Source: CAZVUW01 sp964629825
GTDB lineage: Bacteria > Actinomycetota > Nitriliruptoria > Euzebyales > Egibacteraceae
Length of the DNA stretch: 10,704 bases
Reading direction: 5' to 3'
Assembly (NCBI GenBank): GCA_964629825.1
Contig: CAZVUW010000106.1
Location: 1-10,704 of the forward strand
Every line of letters starts with the position of its first letter. Position 1 is the first letter of the stretch. The notes under the pieces were generated by a model. It had not been told where the DNA came from. It saw only the letters and a list, made by a program, of their open reading frames with translations, and did not search any database. Shown here piece by piece: positions 6,292 to 10,704 of the stretch. A program made the position numbers and the translations under genes.

Positions 6292-7550
6292 GCGAGCACT
6301 CCAAAGGCCGCCATCGCCGCCACGAGGCAGAGGACCCCGAACAGGTCCATCGTGGCGGTGACGATCGGGATCCCGTGGTTGTCGGGATCCAGACCGAATC
6401 GGTAGGTCGCCGTGGCGGCGTAGTAGGCGACCGCGAACATCAGGACGAAGGCGAGCAGGCCGCCGAGCAGCGCGACCCCTACCATCACACCGATCCCCGG
6501 GGACATCAGGCCGGTGAGCCGCGCGGCGAAGTGGGCGATCAGACCCACGCCGGTGAAGGCGGCGATCGAGAACAGCACTGTCAGCGAGGCGGCGAACCCG
6601 GCGCGCTTCTCCGGCAGCCGCCGTGGCGTGATCAGACCGAGGTGCAGCTCGCTGCCCAGGCGCGCCGACAGGATCCCGCCCAGCGAGCCGCAGTTGGCGA
6701 TGAACGGCGGGATGAGGATCAGCAGCGCGGCGTTGGCGAGCAGCGACTCGACCTGCACCTCGAGCACCGCGCCCGCCAGGATGTCGAGGGTGGCCGCGTA
6801 GGCGAGGACCGGCAGGCTCTCGCGGACGACGCGCCGGGTGATCTCGCCCGGCGAGATCATGCCGGCCACCGCAGCCGCGACCGCCAGCAGCACCAGCACA
6901 ACACCGGCGATCGTGGCGAACAGATCGCTGTCGATCAGGAACGTCGCCAGCACCAGCGCCGGCAGCGTGACCATGTCGCCGGTCGCAGTGATGATCGGCG
7001 AGCCGATCGCGTCCATGTCCCAGCCGCGACGCTGCGCCGTCAGCGCCAGCAGCACGACGCCCACCAGGATGAAGGCGCTCGACAGGACCCCGCCGACGAC
7101 CGAGACGACCATCAGCCGCCAGACGCTGATGCTCTCAAGGCCGAGCACGGCCGCGGCGATGCGCGCCGCGACGGCCGCCAGGGCGGAGCTGGACATCGTC
7201 AGCAGGGCCGAGGCGGCCAGGTTCTGGTACGCGAACCCCCCGCGTTCGATCGTGCGCTCGAACTGACCGGTCAGCATGCCGGTGCCCAGCCGCGACCCCA
7301 GCGCCCCGAAGATCGCCCCGCGCATCCCGATCGCCGCGGGGACAAGGACCAGCAAACCGGGCAGCCGCGCCAGCAGCTCCTCCATGAAGCCGAGGGTCAC
7401 GCCCGCGATCATCCCGACCGCGGTCGAGATCCCGAGCGCCGTGAACCCCTGCCGGAGGGTCCGCCGCTCCTGCGCCCAGAACGCCAGCAGCTCACGGGCC
7501 AGCCGGAGGCTCGGCCGTGGCAGTCGCGGGCGGAAGCGGGGCTCGGCCAT
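6288..7550 (-). CDS. Two-repeat MgtE/SLC41-like divalent cation transporter
   Basis: A 420-residue integral membrane protein with two MgtE transmembrane repeats and neither the N-terminal cytosolic domain nor the CBS pair of classical bacterial MgtE. Repeat 1 has LVLVPAAIGMRGAIFGALGS (about 67-86) and later GSPIITATGDMVTLPAL (183-199). Repeat 2 has LLILIPPFIANCGSLGGILS (276-295) and HGIPIVTATMDLFGVL (392-407). The Asp residues in these last motifs, D192 and D402, correspond to the conserved pore Asp of the family. About ten hydrophobic helices are visible. Expected role: Mg2+ (or other divalent ion) transport across the cytoplasmic membrane. With regulatory domains missing, control probably comes from the next gene, which overlaps by four bases. 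The start ATG at 7550 has no clear SD. A TAGACT box lies ten bases upstream (7561-7566), so a very short leader is possible. Confidence 0.92.
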   Translation of the reverse strand: MAEPRFRPRLPRPSLRLARELLAFWAQERRTLRQGFTALGISTAVGMIAGVTLGFMEELLARLPGLLVLVPAAIGMRGAIFGALGSRLGTGMLTGQFERTIERGGFAYQNLAASALLTMSSSALAAVAARIAAAVLGLESISVWRLMVVSVVGGVLSSAFILVGVVLLALTAQRRGWDMDAIGSPIITATGDMVTLPALVLATFLIDSDLFATIAGVVLVLLAVAAAVAGMISPGEITRRVVRESLPVLAYAATLDILAGAVLEVQVESLLANAALLILIPPFIANCGSLGGILSARLGSELHLGLITPRRLPEKRAGFAASLTVLFSIAAFTGVGLIAHFAARLTGLMSPGIGVMVGVALLGGLLAFVLMFAVAYYAATATYRFGLDPDNHGIPIVTATMDLFGVLCLVAAMAAFGVLA

Positions 7551-7645
7551 GGCGGCGGCGAGTCTAGGCCGCGGCCCGGCTCCACCGGCCGGACCTCGGT
7601 CGCGGGGGTGGCCGGCGGCGGGGTGAGCCGGGACCTAGGCGGCGG
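7551..7645. other. Intergenic gap between maf and the cation transporter
   Basis: A 95-base GC-rich gap. It holds an imperfect inverted repeat, CCCGGCTCCACC (7575-7586) and GGTGAGCCGGG (7622-7632) with one bulged base, without a T-tract. On the minus strand a TAGACT -10-like box (7561-7566) precedes the transporter ATG. The gap may contain a separate promoter for the transporter unit, but the evidence is weak. Confidence 0.3.
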
Positions 7646-8338
7646 TCAGCGGGGCGTGATCCCGGCTCGCCGCAGCAGCTCGACCGTCTCGACGGCGGGC
7701 AGGCCGACGACGTTGGTCCAGCTGCCGTGCACCGCCCGGACGAGGACCTGGGCGACACCCTGGATCCCGTAGGCGCCGGCCTTGTCCAGCGGCTCGCCGG
7801 TGGCGACGTAGCGCTCGATCGCGGCGTCGTCGAGCACGGCCATGTGCACCTCGGTCGAGACCAGGGCCTCCTCGCCGCCGCGCGGCCCGAGCACGGCAAC
7901 GGCGGTGATCACCTCATGCGATCGACCCGAGAGGCGACGCAGCATGGCCGCCGCGTCCGCGGGGTCGCGCGGCTTGCCCAGCACCTCGCCATCGAGGACC
8001 ACGGTGGTGTCGGCCGCGAGCACGACCTCGTCCGGCTCCCGCCGTACGGCTGCGCACTTGAGGCGGGCCAGCCTGAGCACGTAGTCGGAGGGCGACTCGC
8101 CGTCCCGGTGGGTCTCGTCGACCTCGGCGGGCCTGACGACGGGCTCGAAGCCGGCGAGCCGCAGGAGCTCGAGCCGCCGCGGAGACGTGGAGCCGAGAAC
8201 GAGCCGCAGGGCGGGAACGCGGTCAGCGGCGACCTCCCCGTGGGTGCCGACCACCACCCCCGCCTCTCCCTCGTGAACGGTTGGACGGTTGGCCCGAGAT
8301 CCCGGGCCAAATGTCCAACCGTCGGTGGTCGACTCCAT
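7646..8338 (-). CDS. maf: Maf-type nucleoside triphosphate pyrophosphatase
   Basis: The Maf/YhdE fold is clear: LVLGSTSPRRLELLRLAGF, then VDETH, AADTTVVLDGEVLGKP, GEPLDKAGAYGIQG and GSWTNVVGLP. The last motifs resemble the YhdE (dTTP/UTP pyrophosphatase) branch, which removes non-canonical or excess nucleotides. Two starts compete. The ATG at 8338 sits two bases after the dus stop with a GGAGG SD six bases upstream and gives 230 residues, but about 45 of these precede the core, and residues 6-21 are encoded by a palindromic repeat (8277-8322). A GTG at 8257, preceded by GAGGGAGAGG, gives 203 residues, closer to the usual 190-200, and leaves the repeat untranslated. I list the longer form because its SD is stronger and coupling to dus is tight. 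The core function call does not depend on this choice. Confidence 0.9.
   Translation of the reverse strand: MESTTDGWTFGPGSRANRPTVHEGEAGVVVGTHGEVAADRVPALRLVLGSTSPRRLELLRLAGFEPVVRPAEVDETHRDGESPSDYVLRLARLKCAAVRREPDEVVLAADTTVVLDGEVLGKPRDPADAAAMLRRLSGRSHEVITAVAVLGPRGGEEALVSTEVHMAVLDDAAIERYVATGEPLDKAGAYGIQGVAQVLVRAVHGSWTNVVGLPAVETVELLRRAGITPR
8255..8272 (-). promoter_or_regulatory. Alternative maf SD and GTG start
   Basis: On the minus strand GAGGGAGAGG (8263-8272) precedes a GTG at 8257-8255, in frame with Maf. This start would place the palindrome at 8277-8322 in the intergenic leader, where such elements usually sit, and would shorten the odd N-terminal extension from about 45 to about 18 residues. 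Confidence 0.45.
8277..8322. repeat. Palindromic element (family 1, copy B) at the start of maf
   Basis: The outer arms ACGGTTGGAC (8277-8286) and GTCCAACCGT (8313-8322) pair perfectly. After a 2-base mismatch the inner arms TTGGCCCG (8289-8296) and CGGGCCAA (8303-8310) pair around AGATCC. The left side also holds a direct octamer repeat, ACGGTTGG twice in a row (8277-8292). Copy A shares the 11-base arm TGGACGGTTGG, the central GATC and a variable inner stem, so the two are probably members of one repeat family. Confidence 0.82.
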
Positions 8339-8340
8339 GC

Positions 8341-9465
8341 TCAGCCTCCGCTGGTGGCGATCGCGGGCTCGGCGATGCGCGGCTCGGCGTCCGGGTCCTC
8401 GCACCAGCCGTCCGGCAGCACCAGGCGCCCGATCGGCCCGCTGCGGCCGCGCGGCGCGCGCTCCGCACCGGGCACGACGCGGAGGTCGGGGTCGAGGTCG
8501 TCCAGGATCGCGCGTACGTCCTTGGCGGTGCGGGCCAGGCCGGCGCGCCGGTGCAGCTCGGGCCCGGTCGGGTAGCCCTGCAGGTACCAGCGCAGGTGCT
8601 TGCGGAAGCGCCGGATGGTGGCGTCCTCGCCCTCCTCGCCGTCCCAATCGAGCGCCAGGTCGAGGTGGCGGCGGGCCATCTCGGCGACGCGCCCGAGGGG
8701 CGGCGGACCCTCGGGCTCCAAGCCGGCGAAGGCGCGCTCGAGGTCGGCGAACAGCCATGGACGCCCCAGGCAGCCGCGGCCGATCACCACGCCGTCGCAG
8801 CCGGTCTGCTCGACCATCGCGACCGCGTCGGCGGCCGCCCAGATGTCCCCGTTGCCGAGCACCGGCACGTCCGGGAGCGCCTCCTTCAGCCGCGTGATCG
8901 CCGGCCAGCTCGCCCGGCCCGCGTAGCCCTGGACCGCCGTGCGCGCGTGCAGGGCCACGGCCGCCGCGCCCTCGTCAGCCGCGCTGCGCCCCGCCTCCAG
9001 GTAGGTCAGGCGGTCGTCGTCGAGGCCCATCCGCATCTTCACGGTGACGGGCACCGAGCCGGCTGCCCGCACGGCGGCGCGCACCACCGCCGCGAGGAGG
9101 CGGCGCTTGACCGGGAGGGCCGCTCCGCCGCCGTTGCGGGTGATCTTGGGAACCGGGCAGCCGAAGTTGAGATCGATGTGGTCGACCCTGCCGCTGTCGA
9201 CCAGACGCCGGACCGCCTCGCCGAGCACCGCGGGATCCGAGCCGTACAGCTGGATCGAGCGCACCGCCTCGGCGGGGTGGTGGCGGATCATGCGGTGGGT
9301 CTTGGCGTTGCCCTCGACCAGCCCGCGCGCGGTGATCATCTCCGACACGTACAGGCCGCCGCCGTGCTCGGCGCAGAGCACGCGGAACGGCGCATCGGTG
9401 ATGCCCGCCATGGGGGCGAGCACCACCGGGGTGTCGAGGGCCAGCGGGCCGATGCGAAGGGTCAT
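8341..9465 (-). CDS. dusB: tRNA-dihydrouridine synthase (DusB-like)
   Basis: A 374-residue flavoenzyme that reduces uridine to dihydrouridine in tRNA loops using FMN and NADPH. The TIM-barrel motifs are in order: LAPMAGITDAPFR at 16-28 (FMN site), DLNFGCPVPK at 98-107 with the catalytic Cys103, VKMRMG at 142-147, LHAR at 172-175, GNGDIW at 204-209, and VVIGRGCLGRPWLF at 226-239. The C-terminal helical tRNA-binding part follows, with a Pro/Arg-rich tail. The ATG at 9465 has GGAG (9469-9472) only three bases upstream. A TTG at 9474 would add three residues. The stop is two bases before the ATG candidate of maf, and dodecin ends 42 bases upstream, so dodecin-dus-maf may be one transcript. The Dus family call is firm. 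The DusB subtype is inferred from overall length and motifs. Confidence 0.93.
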   Translation of the reverse strand: MTLRIGPLALDTPVVLAPMAGITDAPFRVLCAEHGGGLYVSEMITARGLVEGNAKTHRMIRHHPAEAVRSIQLYGSDPAVLGEAVRRLVDSGRVDHIDLNFGCPVPKITRNGGGAALPVKRRLLAAVVRAAVRAAGSVPVTVKMRMGLDDDRLTYLEAGRSAADEGAAAVALHARTAVQGYAGRASWPAITRLKEALPDVPVLGNGDIWAAADAVAMVEQTGCDGVVIGRGCLGRPWLFADLERAFAGLEPEGPPPLGRVAEMARRHLDLALDWDGEEGEDATIRRFRKHLRWYLQGYPTGPELHRRAGLARTAKDVRAILDDLDPDLRVVPGAERAPRGRSGPIGRLVLPDGWCEDPDAEPRIAEPAIATSGG

Positions 9466-9507
9466 GGGCTCCAATGATGTCGCACGCGGCCCCGGCCCGA
9501 GCGCCGC

Positions 9508-9708
9508 CTACTCCAAGACGAAGGTCACCTTCATGACCACCTCATAGGAGGTGATCTGGCCGTCGCTGATCTTGACCTCCTGCTCCTTGATCCAGGCGCC
9601 CTCCACGTTGCGCAGCGTCGCGGTGGCCCGCTCGATGCCCTTGCGGACGGCGTCCTCGAAGCTCTGCTCCGAGCGGGAGCTGATCTCAGTTATGCGTGCG
9701 ACGGACAT
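9508..9708 (-). CDS. Dodecin (flavin-binding storage protein)
   Basis: A 66-residue protein, full length for dodecins, which assemble into hollow 12-mers that bind flavin (FMN in most bacteria) and buffer or store it. The family pattern is unmistakable: VARITEISSRSEQSFEDAV, then GIERATATLRNVEGAWIKEQ and SYEVVMKVTFVLE. W39 is the conserved flavin-stacking Trp. The ATG at 9708 has AAGGGA (9715-9720) six bases upstream. Only 16 bases separate the start from the first 53-base repeat, so any leader transcript would contain at least part of it. Its presence beside a flavoenzyme (Dus) and near flavin-dependent acyl-CoA dehydrogenases is consistent with flavin handling, but this link is inferred. Confidence 0.95.
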   Translation of the reverse strand: MSVARITEISSRSEQSFEDAVRKGIERATATLRNVEGAWIKEQEVKISDGQITSYEVVMKVTFVLE

Positions 9709-9724
9709 GAGGAATCCCTTTCTA

Positions 9725-9777
9725 GGGTGATCCCGGGTTCCACGCTTCGCTTCGCTCCGCTGCCGGGATCAACTGGG
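9725..9777. repeat. 53-base repeat (family 2), copy 1
   Basis: Identical over all 53 bases to 9788-9840, with a 63-base period. It is bounded by the inverted ends TGATCCCGG (9728-9736) and CCGGGATCA (9763-9771), enclosing a pyrimidine-rich interior built on CGCTTCGCTTCGCTCCGC. It lies directly upstream of the dodecin SD. Read on the minus strand, two frames would give peptides such as AERSEAWNPG, which is typical of mis-annotated intergenic repeats rather than of real proteins. Confidence 0.92.
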
Positions 9778-9787
9778 ATCTGTTTCG

Positions 9788-9840
9788 GGGTGATCCCGGG
9801 TTCCACGCTTCGCTTCGCTCCGCTGCCGGGATCAACTGGG
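9788..9840. repeat. 53-base repeat (family 2), copy 2
   Basis: A perfect second copy of 9725-9777, in the same orientation, separated by the ten bases at 9778-9787. The same inverted ends are present at 9791-9799 and 9826-9834. The flanks of the two copies differ, so the unit itself, not a longer block, is duplicated. Confidence 0.92.
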
Positions 9841-9858
9841 TGGTGGGTGGCGGGTGGG
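9838..9858 (+). other. Canonical G-quadruplex motif
   Basis: Four GGG runs (9838-9840, 9845-9847, 9852-9854, 9856-9858) with loops TGGT, TGGC and T fit the G3N1-7 rule. The motif begins on the last three bases of repeat copy 2 and sits in the region between the divergent dodecin and acyl-CoA dehydrogenase genes. Whether it folds is not shown by the sequence. Confidence 0.6.
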
Positions 9859-10004
9859 AGGTGTTGATGGCGGGCTTGATCGCCCGTCGGTCGTGGCGTT
9901 CCCCGGGCGCCTCCCCGGCAACCGCCGCGGGCCGGGCCGCCGGAGCGGGTGCCCAGTACGATCGGTCCATCCGCTGCGCCCGTCGCCCGGGCTCCCCGAC
10001 TTGC

Positions 10005-10010
10005 AAGGAG
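10005..10010 (+). promoter_or_regulatory. SD of the right-edge acyl-CoA dehydrogenase
   Basis: AAGGAG, ten bases upstream of the ATG at 10021. It supports that start over the overlapping out-of-frame ATGs further upstream. Confidence 0.65.
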
Positions 10011-10020
10011 CACCGCACCG

Positions 10021-10704
10021 ATGACCGATCTGTTCGAGCTCCCCGAAGAGCACCGCAGCCTGCGCGCGATGGTCCGCCGGCTGGCCGAGGACAAGATCGC
10101 CCCCCGCGCCGCCGAGATCGACGAGACCGGTGAGTTCCCCTGGGACGTCAAGGAGGCGCTGGCCGAGAACGGCCTCCTGGGGCTGCACATCCCCGAGGAG
10201 TACGGGGGCTCGGGCGGCGACACGCTCGCCTTCGCGGTCATGGTCGAGGAGATCGCCCGGGTGTGCGCCTCCTCGTCGGTGATCCCGCTGGTGCAGAAGC
10301 TCGGCTCGATGCCCATCACCATGGGCGCCAGCGAGGAGCAGAAGAAGGCCTGGTTCCCCTCGATCGCCTCGGGCGAGGACCTCATCTCCTACTGCATCTC
10401 CGAGGCCGACGCCGGCAGCGACCCGGCCAACATGAAGACGACGGCGGTGCGCGACGGCGACTCCTACGTGCTCAACGGCACCAAGATGTGGATCTCCATG
10501 GCGGGCCCGTCGACGCTGTACACGGTGCTGGCCAAGACCGATCCCAGCGCCGGAGCGCGCGGGGTGTCGGCCTTCCTGGTGCGCAAGGACGACCCCGGCT
10601 TCTCGGTGGGCAAGGCGGAGCGCAAGCTGGGGATCAAGGGCTCGCCGACCTGCCAGGTCCACTTCGACGACTGCCACATCCCCGCGGACCGGCTGATCTG
10701 GGAG
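10021..10704 (+). CDS. Acyl-CoA dehydrogenase, N-terminal part (3' end outside window)
   Basis: The frame is open from the ATG at 10021 to the window edge (228 codons, no stop). It begins MTDLFELPEEHRSLRAMVRR, a typical N-terminal helical domain, with NGLLGLHIPEEYGGSGGD at about 55-72. The first family signature is YCISEADAGSD (FAD contact), followed by SYVLNGTKMWISMAG, and the beta-barrel ends in KLGIKGSPTCQVHFDDCHIP. These match FAD-dependent acyl-CoA dehydrogenases that form enoyl-CoA and donate electrons to ETF. The catalytic Glu lies in the missing C-terminal domain. The gene is transcribed away from dodecin. It is a paralogue of, not the same gene as, the left-edge dehydrogenase: at the shared position it reads HFDDCHIPADRLIWE where the other reads YFDDVRIPAENQLGE. 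Substrate preference is unknown. Confidence 0.95.
   Translation, partial: MTDLFELPEEHRSLRAMVRRLAEDKIAPRAAEIDETGEFPWDVKEALAENGLLGLHIPEEYGGSGGDTLAFAVMVEEIARVCASSSVIPLVQKLGSMPITMGASEEQKKAWFPSIASGEDLISYCISEADAGSDPANMKTTAVRDGDSYVLNGTKMWISMAGPSTLYTVLAKTDPSAGARGVSAFLVRKDDPGFSVGKAERKLGIKGSPTCQVHFDDCHIPADRLIWE

Larger units (their letters stand above)
9709..10020. other. Divergent intergenic region, dodecin / acyl-CoA dehydrogenase
   Basis: 312 bases without a supported gene. It holds the two 53-base repeats (9725-9840), the G-quadruplex motif (9838-9858) and a small inverted repeat, GGCGGGC-TTGATC-GCCCGTC (9869-9888, one G-T pair). A TACGAT -10-like box (9957-9962) lies upstream of the dehydrogenase without a convincing -35. 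The dehydrogenase SD, AAGGAG, is at 10005-10010. Promoters for both flanking genes should lie here, but I cannot place them with confidence. Confidence 0.6.

Noticed and set aside
6267..7772. Long plus-strand open frame (501 codons) antisense to the transporter
   Set aside because: Composition is rich in Arg, Gln, Asp and His with no recognisable domain. It mirrors a clear MgtE-family gene and is an artefact of high GC.
8281..9477. Long plus-strand open frame (398 codons) antisense to dus
   Set aside because: No family motifs. It exactly shadows a well-supported Dus gene and starts in the palindromic repeat.
9725..9840. CRISPR array
   Set aside because: Only two repeat units with a 10-base spacer and no cas genes. 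The repeat is 53 bases with inverted ends, unlike a CRISPR.
9840..10133. Plus-strand open frame of 97 codons before and into the right-edge dehydrogenase
   Set aside because: It is out of frame with the dehydrogenase, which has its own SD and family N-terminus. The peptide is low-complexity Arg/Ala/Gly.
9690..10385. Minus-strand open frames across the repeats and the dehydrogenase start (231, 281 and 98 codons)
   Set aside because: They consist of translated repeat (RSEAWNPG-type peptides) and antisense of a clear acyl-CoA dehydrogenase.
1..10704. tRNA, rRNA, riboswitch, transposase or phage genes
   Set aside because: I looked through the intergenic gaps and frames and found no cloverleaf, conserved RNA motif, or DDE/recombinase motif.

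Overview
The sequence is very GC-rich (roughly 70% by eye, most third codon positions G or C), with many GTG starts and Shine-Dalgarno (SD) sites of the GGAGG type. Together with paired acyl-CoA dehydrogenases, an FMN-type dodecin, a MoxR-DUF58-DUF4129 set and a duplicated MgtE/PhoU-RCK pair, this points to a chromosomal segment of a high-GC actinobacterium, possibly a deep-branching one. The exact lineage cannot be read from the window. No transposase, phage gene, CRISPR array, rRNA or tRNA was seen.

Layout: a plus-strand acyl-CoA dehydrogenase (ACAD) is cut at the left edge (1-512, C-terminal half). A second, different plus-strand ACAD is cut at the right edge (10021-10704, N-terminal half). 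Between them lie nine genes, all on the minus strand. In transcription order from the right: dodecin (9708-9508), tRNA-dihydrouridine synthase (9465-8341), Maf nucleotide pyrophosphatase (8338-7646), a two-repeat MgtE/SLC41-like divalent-cation transporter (7550-6288), a protein with two PhoU-like plus RCK_C units (6291-5041), a beta-carbonic anhydrase (5040-4411), then after a 219-base gap a MoxR ATPase (4191-3202), a DUF58 protein (3209-2004) and a multi-pass membrane protein with a C-terminal DUF4129 domain (2007-481). The last gene runs 32 bases into the 3' end of the left ACAD.

Two tight translational units are visible. Transporter, PhoU/RCK protein and carbonic anhydrase are joined by an ATGA overlap and by a stop codon that directly abuts a GTG start, suggesting a cation transporter, its cytosolic regulator and a CO2/bicarbonate enzyme made in a fixed relation. 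MoxR, DUF58 and DUF4129 are joined by 8-base and 4-base overlaps, the classic arrangement of a MoxR chaperone module, but the usual transglutaminase core is absent. This second block uses visibly more relaxed codons than its neighbours.

The most unusual non-coding content is a set of palindromic elements. Two share 11-base arms TGGACGGTTGG around a central GATC (4318-4369 and 8277-8322). The second lies at the very start of maf, so it is either translated into the protein or shows that the real start is further downstream. A different 53-base element occurs as two perfect direct copies (9725-9777 and 9788-9840) just upstream of dodecin, followed at once by a canonical G-quadruplex motif. I see no clearly new multi-gene system. 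The repeat families and the transporter/PhoU-RCK/carbonic anhydrase coupling are the best leads.
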